Program-made: the position numbers and the translations under genes | Notes under the pieces: generated by a model | Seen by the model: the letters and a program-made list of their open reading frames with translations, nothing else | Database searches by the model: none | Told to the model about the DNA's origin: nothing | Shown here: positions 1-5,777 of the stretch, piece after piece | Layout of the letters: each line of letters starts with the position of its first letter | How positions within the stretch are numbered: position 1 is the first letter of the stretch | Origin: an uncultured Oscillospiraceae bacterium | Lineage (GTDB): Bacteria > Bacillota > Clostridia > Oscillospirales > Oscillospiraceae | Assembly (NCBI GenBank): GCA_944385305.1 | Contig: CALWWS010000135.1 | Location: 1-7,143 of the forward strand | Reading direction: 5' to 3' | Length of the DNA stretch: 7,143 bases

Positions 1-62
1 TTGTGATCATTGAGCCCCTGGAAAGAGCTGCCTACAATGGGGAAAAGGAGGCGAGAATATGA
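1..62 (+). CDS. C-terminal tail of an unidentified upstream gene (partial)
   Basis: Reading from base 3, an open frame runs from the window edge to a TGA at 60-62. It encodes a C-terminal tail that ends in EKEARI. The TGA overlaps the ATG of the next gene at 59 in an ATGA arrangement, the same junction seen at the next two gene boundaries. That repeated architecture is the main reason for calling this a real gene end rather than a chance open frame. The roughly 19 visible residues are too few to identify a family, and I do not recognise them. The gene would be the first visible member of the ftsH operon, and its body lies outside the window. Confidence 0.5.
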   Translation, partial: VIIEPLERAAYNGEKEARI

Positions 63-493
63 GACGGGACATGCTGTCCGTCAAGCTGGACCAGCGGGAG
101 CAGCGGCTGAAACGGCTGCACACACGCATCTATATGGGCCAGACGGCGGGACACAGCCAGCTCCGGCAGAAGATTGACGCCCTGGAGCAGGAGTGCGCTC
201 AGGCGGAATCGGCCCTTGAGGAGAACTTGCGGGGCTCAAAATCCGCCGTTGTCTCCATCCTGGCCCGGGGCTATGGGGAAATTGAGCAGACTGTTCAGAG
301 AACAAAATTTCAGCTTCAGGCCATGGTCAGGAAGAATTTGGATGAGGAATCCTGGGGGGAGGCCAAGCTTTTGGCAGCCGAATATGCGCTGGATTTTGCC
401 CATCAGGCGGCAAACCGGGCGGCGCTGCTGGCCATGGACGCCATAGACACCCAATTGCTCCGGCAGGAGACAGAGGAAAGGAGCCAACCATGA
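59..493 (+). CDS. Hypothetical helical/coiled-coil protein encoded directly upstream of ftsH
   Basis: This is a 144-residue soluble protein with no signal peptide and no membrane segment, and I do not recognise its family. It is rich in Glu, Gln, Arg, Leu and Ala, with very few helix breakers. Residues about 5-60 look like a coiled coil, with leucine and other hydrophobic residues spaced among charged ones. A second amphipathic, Ala-rich helical stretch covers about 75-135 and includes a run around WGEAKLLAAEYALDFAHQAA. The start is well set: AAGGAGG at 45-51 lies 7 bases before the ATG. The stop overlaps the ftsH start by 4 bases (ATGA, 490-493), so the two are probably made together. A role as an FtsH partner or adaptor is possible from context alone. 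A general structural or stress-related protein is equally possible. Confidence 0.8.
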   Translation: MRRDMLSVKLDQREQRLKRLHTRIYMGQTAGHSQLRQKIDALEQECAQAESALEENLRGSKSAVVSILARGYGEIEQTVQRTKFQLQAMVRKNLDEESWGEAKLLAAEYALDFAHQAANRAALLAMDAIDTQLLRQETEERSQP

Positions 494-2322
494 AAGAAGT
501 CAAATCTCCCAGAAAACCGCTGCTCTACTACTATAGCATCGCGCTGCTGATCATTCTCCTGTTCAATCTGCTGCTCGCCCCCATGCTGTCCCAAAGCAGA
601 GTGGTGGAGGTGGACTACGGCACCTTTATGGACATGATTGAGGAGGGAAACATCGGCGCGGTACAGGTGGAGGACACCCAGATCCTCTTTACCGATAAAG
701 AGGAGACGACAGTGTACCAGACCGGCCCCATGGAGGACCCCACCCTCACCCAGCGCCTGCATGACGCCGGAGCCGAATTTGAGCGGGTTGTGGAGCAGCC
801 CATGTCTCCTCTGCTGAGCCTGCTTCTGACGGTAATTCTGCCTATCTTAATCTTTATCGGCCTGGGCCAGTATATGAGCAAAAAGCTCATGGAGCAGGCC
901 GGCGGCGGCAAGAACTCCATGGCCTTTGGCGTAGGAAAGAGCAACGCCAAGATCTATGTCCAATCCACCCAGGGTATCCGCTTTTCCGATGTGGCCGGGG
1001 AGGACGAGGCCAAGGAGAGCCTTCAGGAGATTGTGGACTACCTCCACAATCCCGGCAAATATGCCGAGGCCGGCGCCTCCATGCCCAAGGGGATTTTGCT
1101 GGTGGGCCCGCCCGGCACCGGCAAGACCATGCTGGCCAAGGCGGTGGCCGGGGAGTCCGGCGTGCCCTTTTTCTCCATCTCCGGCTCGGAGTTTGTGGAG
1201 ATGTTTGTGGGCATGGGGGCCTCCAAGGTCCGGGACCTCTTCCGGCAGGCCAAGGAGAAGGCCCCCTGTATTGTGTTCATTGACGAGATTGACGCAATCG
1301 GACAGAAGCGCAGCTCGGGCAGCGGCTACGGGGGCAACGACGAGCGGGAGCAGACCCTCAATCAGCTCCTCACGGAGATGGACGGCTTTGAGGGCAATAC
1401 CGGTGTCATCATCCTGGCCGCCACCAACCGCCCGGAATCCCTGGACCCTGCCCTCACCCGACCCGGCCGCTTTGACCGGCGGGTGCCGGTGGAGCTGCCC
1501 GATCTCCAGGGGAGAGAGGCCATTTTGAAGGTCCACGCCAAGAAGATCAAGACGGCGGAGGACGTGGACTTCCACACCATTGCCCGCATGGCCGCCGGGG
1601 CCTCCGGCGCGGAGCTGGCCAACATCATCAACGAGGCGGCGCTCCGGGCGGTGCGCAGCGGCCGGATCATTGTCAACCAGGCCGACCTGGAGGAGAGCAT
1701 CGAGGTGGTCATTGCGGGCTACCAGAAAAAGAATGCCGTGCTCTCTGACCAGGAGAAGCGGGTGGTGGCCTACCACGAGATCGGCCACGCCCTGGTGGCG
1801 GCCATGCAGAGCAATTCCGCCCCGGTGCAGAAGATCACCATCATTCCCCGTACCTCCGGCGCCCTGGGCTATACCATGCAGGTGGAGACCGGGGACAAGT
1901 ATCTGATGACCCGGGAGGAAATTGAAAACAAGATTGCCACCTATACCGGCGGCCGGGCGGCGGAGGAGGTGGCCTTCGGCCAGATTACCACCGGTGCCTC
2001 CAACGATATTGAGCAGGCCACCAAACTGGCCCGGGCCATGATCAGCCGCTACGGCATGAGCGACCAGTTTGATATGGTGGCCATGGAGACGGTGAACAAC
2101 CAGTACCTTGGGGGCGACACCTCCCTGGCCTGCTCCCCCGACACCCAGAAGGAGATCGACCGGCGGGTGGTGGAGCTGGTAAAGAGCCAGCATGAAAAGG
2201 CCAGAAAAATTCTGGAGGAAAATCGGGCCAAGCTGGACGAGCTGGCCGGTTTCCTCTATGAGAAGGAGACCATCACCGGCGAGGAATTTATGGAGATCCT
2301 GAGAGGAGGAGAGGCACAGTGA
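490..2322 (+). CDS. ftsH: ATP-dependent zinc metalloprotease FtsH
   Basis: This is a membrane-anchored AAA+ protease that forms a hexamer, unfolds damaged or regulated membrane and cytosolic proteins with ATP, and degrades them. The 610 residues fall within the usual family range. A transmembrane helix lies at about 11-33, a small extracytoplasmic domain at 35-105, and a second helix at 107-128. The AAA domain shows Walker A GPPGTGKT (206-213), the pore motif FVG (239-241), Walker B IVFIDEID (261-268) and a second region of homology (311-330) with Arg324 and Arg327 as likely arginine fingers. The zinc site is HEIGH (429-433) plus Asp506 in SNDIEQAT. The canonical family motif is usually HEAGH, so the Ile is a mild variant; all ligands and the catalytic Glu430 are kept. 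AAAGGAG at 477-483 is 6 bases before the ATG. The gene overlaps both neighbours by 4 bases and sits in an operon that does not resemble the classical tilS-hpt-ftsH order. Confidence 0.97.
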   Translation: MKEVKSPRKPLLYYYSIALLIILLFNLLLAPMLSQSRVVEVDYGTFMDMIEEGNIGAVQVEDTQILFTDKEETTVYQTGPMEDPTLTQRLHDAGAEFERVVEQPMSPLLSLLLTVILPILIFIGLGQYMSKKLMEQAGGGKNSMAFGVGKSNAKIYVQSTQGIRFSDVAGEDEAKESLQEIVDYLHNPGKYAEAGASMPKGILLVGPPGTGKTMLAKAVAGESGVPFFSISGSEFVEMFVGMGASKVRDLFRQAKEKAPCIVFIDEIDAIGQKRSSGSGYGGNDEREQTLNQLLTEMDGFEGNTGVIILAATNRPESLDPALTRPGRFDRRVPVELPDLQGREAILKVHAKKIKTAEDVDFHTIARMAAGASGAELANIINEAALRAVRSGRIIVNQADLEESIEVVIAGYQKKNAVLSDQEKRVVAYHEIGHALVAAMQSNSAPVQKITIIPRTSGALGYTMQVETGDKYLMTREEIENKIATYTGGRAAEEVAFGQITTGASNDIEQATKLARAMISRYGMSDQFDMVAMETVNNQYLGGDTSLACSPDTQKEIDRRVVELVKSQHEKARKILEENRAKLDELAGFLYEKETITGEEFMEILRGGEAQ

Positions 2323-2861
2323 GCAGGCGTTCCGGCTTTGGCTGGTTTGAGCTGGCCATTGGTATCGCGCTGATTGCGCTGGGGGTTCTCGCCCTTGCAA
2401 AGCCCGCCCTGGTTCTGACGGGACTGGTGTTCATCTACGGCATTGCGGCCATTATTATGGGCGTTGCGGACATTATCCTCTACATCCGGGTAGAGCGGTT
2501 CACCGGATTTGGCCCTGTCATTTCCCTGGTTGCCGGCATCCTAAGCGTTATGTGCGGCGCCATGCTGCTGGTATATCCCGGGGCGGGCGCCCTGGTGCTG
2601 ACCCTGCTGTTCCCCATCTGGTTTATTGCCCACTGCATTTCCAGACTGGCCCACCTGCCCCATATCCGCCGGGCGGCCGGAAAAGGCGTGTACGCCCTTA
2701 CTTTGATTATCAGCGTGATTGGGCTGATCCTGGGCTTTATGATGCTTCTTAGCCCCCTGTTTACCCTGGCCGCCATCCGATGCTTTGCGGGCGCATACTT
2801 CATTTTGCTGGGGGCCAACGGCATCCTGCTGGCCTTCAGCCCCATGGGGACGGGACGCTGA
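2319..2861 (+). CDS. DUF308/HdeD-like six-helix membrane protein
   Basis: This is a 180-residue, strongly hydrophobic protein with about six membrane helices, at roughly 10-28, 32-54, 64-84, 86-106, 124-146 and 149-172. The pattern of paired Gly-rich hydrophobic hairpins, with short charged loops such as RVER (57-60) and HIRRAAGKG (115-123), fits the DUF308/HdeD family. In E. coli, HdeD is tied to acid resistance; most other members have no known role. It starts with GTG at 2319, inside the ftsH stop codon (GTGA overlap), with AGGAGG at 2304-2309 and a 9-base spacer. The coupling to ftsH suggests a function in membrane stress, or that it is a substrate or modulator of the protease, but this is inference. 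The family call is from topology and overall look rather than a diagnostic motif. Confidence 0.82.
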   Translation: MSRRSGFGWFELAIGIALIALGVLALAKPALVLTGLVFIYGIAAIIMGVADIILYIRVERFTGFGPVISLVAGILSVMCGAMLLVYPGAGALVLTLLFPIWFIAHCISRLAHLPHIRRAAGKGVYALTLIISVIGLILGFMMLLSPLFTLAAIRCFAGAYFILLGANGILLAFSPMGTGR

Positions 2862-2913
2862 GAGGAATATAGCCCATAGTTTGCTCTTTGCCCCGCAAGA
2901 ACTTCTCTTTCCG

Positions 2914-2942
2914 TTGACACAAGAGGGAAATCATACTATAAA
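2914..2942 (+). promoter_or_regulatory. Sigma-A type promoter of trmO
   Basis: A perfect -35 hexamer TTGACA (2914-2919) is followed by a 17-base spacer and TATAAA (2937-2942), one base from the consensus -10. Transcription would start near 2949. This lies in the 122-base gap after the DUF308 gene and separates trmO from the ftsH operon. No convincing terminator hairpin with a T-run was seen in this gap, so read-through from upstream is possible. Confidence 0.8.
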
Positions 2943-2968
2943 TACCCCAAGGAGATTTGTTGACGGGA

Positions 2969-2975
2969 AGGGGAG
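2969..2975 (+). promoter_or_regulatory. Ribosome binding site deciding the trmO start
   Basis: AGGGGAG lies 8 bases before a GTG at 2984. A competing AAGGAG at 2949-2954 precedes a TTG at 2960. However, it would sit at the extreme 5' end of a transcript started from the promoter at 2914-2942, making it a poor site. An ATG at 3002 is the third option, and it agrees with the usual family N-terminus. Confidence 0.5.
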
Positions 2976-2983
2976 AACATACA

Positions 2984-3676
2984 GTGGGAGAAAAAGTGGA
3001 GATGCAGATTATCGCCCGGATGCACAGTGAGTTTCCTAAAAAGTTTGGAATTCCCAGGCAGAGCGGACTGGTGAAGGAGCTGCGTGGCATGGTGGTCTTC
3101 GAGCTGGAGTACCGCAATACCGACGCCCTGCGGGGACTGGAGGGCTTTTCTTATATCTGGCTTTTGTGGCAGTTCAGCCGGGCGGTGCGGGAGGAGTGGT
3201 CCCCCACTGTGCGGCCTCCCCGGCTGGGGGGCAATGAGCGGCTGGGGGTCTTTGCCACCCGCTCCCCCTTCCGGCCCAACCCTATTGGCCTGTCCCCCGT
3301 GAAGCTGGAGGGGGTGGAGCGCCATCCGGAGCTGGGGCCGGTGTTGGTGGTGTCGGGGGCGGATCTGATGGACGGCACTCCCATTCTGGATATCAAGCCC
3401 TATGTGCCCTATGTGGACTGTATTCCCGGGGCGGTAGGGGGCTTTGCCCCGGACAGACCGGAGCCCCTGGAGGTGGACATCCCGCCCCGGTGGCTGGCCC
3501 TGGTGCCCGAGGGGCGGAGGCAGGCCCTGCGGGGCGTGCTGGCCAACGACCCCAGACCACCCTACCACAGCGACCCCGGGCGGGTATATGGCATGGCCTT
3601 TGCCGGGCTGGAGGTGCGCTTTTCCGTAGCGGAGGGCGTGGTCAGAGTGGTGGAAATCCGCCCGCTGGACCCTTGA
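2984..3676 (+). CDS. trmO: tRNA (N6-threonylcarbamoyladenosine(37)-N6)-methyltransferase TrmO (TsaA family)
   Basis: TrmO uses S-adenosylmethionine to methylate t6A at position 37 of threonine tRNA, giving m6t6A and tuning decoding. The predicted 230-residue protein matches the length of two-domain bacterial TrmO (about 235). Counted from the GTG at 2984, family landmarks are FGIPRQSGLV (21-30), LEYRN (41-45), GLEGFSYIWLLWQF (51-64), RPPRLGGNERLGVFATRSPF (77-96) followed by RPNPIGLS, and DGTPILDIKPYVPYVD (130-145). The C-terminal part carries DPRPPY (189-194) and RVYGM (200-204), which resemble the conserved C-terminal domain of the E. coli enzyme. The start is uncertain among TTG 2957 or 2960, GTG 2984, GTG 2996 and ATG 3002. 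GTG 2984 is preferred for its ribosome site and its distance from the promoter. The gene appears to be transcribed from its own promoter. Confidence 0.93.
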   Translation: MGEKVEMQIIARMHSEFPKKFGIPRQSGLVKELRGMVVFELEYRNTDALRGLEGFSYIWLLWQFSRAVREEWSPTVRPPRLGGNERLGVFATRSPFRPNPIGLSPVKLEGVERHPELGPVLVVSGADLMDGTPILDIKPYVPYVDCIPGAVGGFAPDRPEPLEVDIPPRWLALVPEGRRQALRGVLANDPRPPYHSDPGRVYGMAFAGLEVRFSVAEGVVRVVEIRPLDP

Positions 3677-3701
3677 CAGGGGGGCGGGGCTTGGATATGA
3701 T
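3673..3701 (+). promoter_or_regulatory. Sigma-A type promoter of the alcohol dehydrogenase gene, overlapping the trmO stop
   Basis: TTGACA (3673-3678) contains the trmO TGA stop (3674-3676). A 17-base spacer follows, then TATGAT (3696-3701), one mismatch from the consensus -10. The spacer is very G-rich, with runs of six and four G. Transcription would start near 3708 and leave a leader of about 18 bases before the ATG at 3726. Finding two near-consensus hexamers at ideal spacing just before a gene is unlikely to be chance in such GC-rich DNA, but no experiment supports it here. Confidence 0.65.
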
Positions 3702-3710
3702 CAGGGAAAA

Positions 3711-3716
3711 AGGAGG
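3711..3716 (+). promoter_or_regulatory. Ribosome binding site deciding the alcohol dehydrogenase start
   Basis: AGGAGG is 9 bases before the ATG at 3726 but only 3 bases before the in-frame GTG at 3720, which is too close. The ATG also gives an N-terminus (MIRNFTYYTPTK) that matches the family pattern. Confidence 0.75.
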
Positions 3717-3725
3717 CGTGTGCAG

Positions 3726-4910
3726 ATGATCCGGAATTTTACCTATTATACTCCCACCAAGGTGGCCTTCGGTGCGGGCGCGGAGGCGAAGACCGGCCGG
3801 CTGGTGAAGGAGCAGGGGTGCAGAAAGGTGCTGCTCCACTACGGCGGCGGGAGCGCCCGGCGCTCCGGCCTGCTGGATCGGGTGGAGCAGTCTCTGGCCC
3901 AGGCTGGGGTGGAATATGTGCAGCTGGGGGGCGTGGTGCCCAATCCCCGCCTTTCCCTGGTGTACGAGGGGATTGACCTGTGCCGCCGGGAGGGTGTGGA
4001 CTTCATCCTGGCGGTGGGAGGCGGCAGCGTCATCGACTCTGCCAAGGCCATCGGCTATGGCGCGGCCAACGAGGGGGACGTGTGGGATTACTACATGGGC
4101 CTTCGGAAGCCGTCGGCCTGCCTGCCCCTGGGGGCAGTGCTCACCCTCTCGGCCACCGGCAGCGAGATGAGCAACTCCAGCGTGATCACCAAGGAGGAAG
4201 GGCTGCTCAAGCGGGCGTATAACGACGATATCTCCCGTCCTAAATTTGCCGTACTCAACCCGGAGCTGACCATGACCCTGCCCCCCTATCAGACGGCCAG
4301 CGGCTGTGTGGATATTATGATGCACACCATGGAGCGCTACTTCAACCAGAGTGAGAATCTGGAGCTTACCGACGGCATCAGCCACGCCCTTTTAAAGACA
4401 GTCATGAAAAACGCCGCCATCCTGCTGGAGCGGCCCGAGGACTACAACGCCCGGGCGGAGGTGATGTGGGCGGGCAGCCTGTCCCACAACGGCCTGACCG
4501 GCTGCGGAAACGATGGGGGCGACTGGGCCTGCCACAAGCTGGAGCACGAGCTGGGCGGACTGTACGATGTGGCCCACGGGGCGGGCCTGGCGGCCGTCTG
4601 GGGCAGCTGGGCCAGATATGTGTATAAGGCCCGGGTGGAGCGCTTTGCCCAATTCGCCCGCTGTGTGATGGATGTGGACGCCTGTGACGACCCCGAGGCG
4701 TGCGCTCTGGCGGGCATCGCGGCCCTGGAGGACTTTTTCCGCTCCATCCAGATGCCCACAAGCCTGCGGGAGCTGGGGGTAAATCCCACCGAGAGCGAGA
4801 TCGAGGAGATGGCGGCCAAATGCGCCGCCGGGGCGCCCGGCGGCACCGTGGGTGTGGTGCGTCCCCTGGAGCAGGCGGATATGGCCGCAATTTACCGGGC
4901 GGCCCTGTAA
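3726..4910 (+). CDS. Iron-containing alcohol dehydrogenase, BDH/YqhD-like, probably NADPH-dependent
   Basis: This cytosolic group III metal-dependent dehydrogenase interconverts aldehydes and primary alcohols. It has 394 residues, a typical length. The N-terminal nucleotide-binding half contains NFTYYTPTKVAFG (4-16), GGGS at 40-43, and GGGSVIDSAKAI (98-109), which binds the cofactor pyrophosphate. A GGxS motif like that at 40-43 is associated with NADPH use in butanol dehydrogenases and E. coli YqhD, so NADPH is the likelier cofactor. The metal site is complete: Asp196, His200, His270 and His284, at the same spacing as in FucO. ATGSEMSN (143-150) is also family-typical. The physiological substrate cannot be read from sequence; butyraldehyde-like or detoxified short aldehydes are candidates. 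It probably has its own promoter at 3673-3701 and is followed after 31 bases by a nitroreductase gene, likely in one transcript. Confidence 0.93.
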   Translation: MIRNFTYYTPTKVAFGAGAEAKTGRLVKEQGCRKVLLHYGGGSARRSGLLDRVEQSLAQAGVEYVQLGGVVPNPRLSLVYEGIDLCRREGVDFILAVGGGSVIDSAKAIGYGAANEGDVWDYYMGLRKPSACLPLGAVLTLSATGSEMSNSSVITKEEGLLKRAYNDDISRPKFAVLNPELTMTLPPYQTASGCVDIMMHTMERYFNQSENLELTDGISHALLKTVMKNAAILLERPEDYNARAEVMWAGSLSHNGLTGCGNDGGDWACHKLEHELGGLYDVAHGAGLAAVWGSWARYVYKARVERFAQFARCVMDVDACDDPEACALAGIAALEDFFRSIQMPTSLRELGVNPTESEIEEMAAKCAAGAPGGTVGVVRPLEQADMAAIYRAAL

Positions 4911-4941
4911 AACGAGAGAGAAGGGACGGGGCGAAGCAGGA

Positions 4942-5700
4942 ATGAATGAGATATTGGAGAGCCTGTACCGGCGCAAGTCGGTGCGCAGATATGATTCCCG
5001 GCCGGTACCCCAGGAGGTAAAGTGCCAGCTGCTGGAGGCTGCCGCCCAGGCCCCCACCGCCTGCAATCAGCAGCGCTACACCATTCTGGACATTACCGAC
5101 CCGGCCATCAAGCAGGCGCTGGCCGGGATCTGCGGCGATCAGCGCTTTATGGCCCAGGCCCCTGTAATGCTGGTCTTCTGCGCGGACAACCGGCGCTGGC
5201 TGGACGGCTTTCAGGCGGCGGACTGCGCTCCCCGGCGGCCTGGGGCGAACGACCTGATGCTGGCGGTCATTGACGCGGTGATTGCGGCCCAGAACACCGT
5301 GGTGGCTGCAGAGAGCCTGGGGCTGGGCTCCTGCTACATCGGCAACATCATGGCCCAATACCAGGCCCACCGGGAGCTGCTGCGCCTGCCTGAGTTTGTG
5401 TTCCCTGCGGTAATTCTGCTGCTGGGCTACCCCGCCCCGGGCCAGACGGAGCTGCCCAAGCAGCCCCGCTTTCCCACCGGGGCGCTGGTATGTGAGAATA
5501 CCTATCAGCCTACCCCTGTGGAGGGGTGGGAGGCCTTTTTCCAGTGCAAGGCGGGCCGGCGGGAGACAGGGGACTGGATGCGGGCCTTCTGCAAGCGGAT
5601 GTACCAGTCTCAGCTGTGCCGGGATATGAACCGGTCGGTGGAGGCCTACCTGGAGGAATACCGGGAAAAGAGTACAAAAAATGAGGAAAAAAATACCTAA
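4942..5700 (+). CDS. NfsA-like flavin (FMN) nitroreductase family protein
   Basis: This is a 252-residue flavoprotein of the nitroreductase superfamily, expected to pass hydride from NAD(P)H through FMN to nitro compounds, quinones or similar acceptors. The FMN phosphate-binding motif RRKSVRRY is at 10-17. APTACNQQ (37-44) follows the family pattern of a small-residue loop before an Asn-x-Gln. GLGSCYIGNI (127-136) and the LLGYP strand (160-164) match the NfsA-type core. The C-terminal extension (about 185-252) is charged and helical, as in NfsA-like proteins that cap the active site of the partner subunit. Nine or so cysteines are present, with no clear iron-sulfur motif. The ATG at 4942 is chosen because it begins the conserved N-terminus; the frame is open farther upstream, but that would overlap the dehydrogenase. 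The ribosome site before it is weak, suggesting dependence on translation of the upstream gene. The natural substrate is unknown. Confidence 0.9.
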   Translation: MNEILESLYRRKSVRRYDSRPVPQEVKCQLLEAAAQAPTACNQQRYTILDITDPAIKQALAGICGDQRFMAQAPVMLVFCADNRRWLDGFQAADCAPRRPGANDLMLAVIDAVIAAQNTVVAAESLGLGSCYIGNIMAQYQAHRELLRLPEFVFPAVILLLGYPAPGQTELPKQPRFPTGALVCENTYQPTPVEGWEAFFQCKAGRRETGDWMRAFCKRMYQSQLCRDMNRSVEAYLEEYREKSTKNEEKNT

Positions 5701-5713
5701 ACTAGCGGGTATT
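5692..5713. repeat. Short inverted repeat spanning the nitroreductase stop codon
   Basis: AATACC (5692-5697) and GGTATT (5708-5713) are exact inverted copies separated by 10 bases. The stem is only 6 base pairs, mostly A-T. On the + strand no T-run follows, so it is not a convincing terminator for the nitroreductase gene. On the - strand it would be followed by seven Ts, but no - strand gene is seen here. Confidence 0.3.
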
Positions 5714-5716
5714 CTG

Positions 5717-5744
5717 TTGCAATTCTTTGGTAAAATGATATAAT
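5717..5744 (+). promoter_or_regulatory. Extended -10 promoter of ppdK
   Basis: A -35 like hexamer TTGCAA (5717-5722) is followed by a 16-base spacer and a perfect TATAAT (5739-5744). A TG at 5736-5737, one base upstream of the -10, makes an extended -10 element. Transcription would begin near 5751, giving a leader of about 27 bases that carries AGGAGG. The local sequence is markedly A+T rich compared with its surroundings. The strength of the elements fits a highly expressed central-metabolism gene. Confidence 0.82.
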
Positions 5745-5777
5745 GTACCTCGGAATGCTAAATAGGAGGAATGCTAC

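Noticed and set aside
847..2400. A 517-codon open frame on the - strand opposite ftsH
   Set aside because: It mirrors the FtsH coding frame. The translation is low-complexity (Gly, His, Leu rich), has no recognisable domain, and its length follows from the GC-rich third positions of the real gene.
2881..2905. Possible terminator hairpin after the DUF308 gene (CTTTGC...GCAAG)
   Set aside because: The match is 5 base pairs with a bulge and no T-run follows, so it does not support a terminator.
4852..4941. Upstream GTG extension of the nitroreductase to 4852
   Set aside because: It would overlap 59 bases of the dehydrogenase gene and add a 30-residue N-terminus without family counterpart. The conserved start is the ATG at 4942.
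4402..5370. A 322-codon open frame on the - strand across the dehydrogenase and nitroreductase genes
   Set aside because: It is antisense to two well-supported enzymes, is Pro/Arg/Gly rich with no domain, and spans the gap between them.
5687..5713. Possible intrinsic terminator on the - strand (6-bp stem then seven Ts)
   Set aside because: The stem is short and A-T rich, no - strand gene ends here, and the T-run simply mirrors the Lys-rich AAA codons at the nitroreductase C-terminus.
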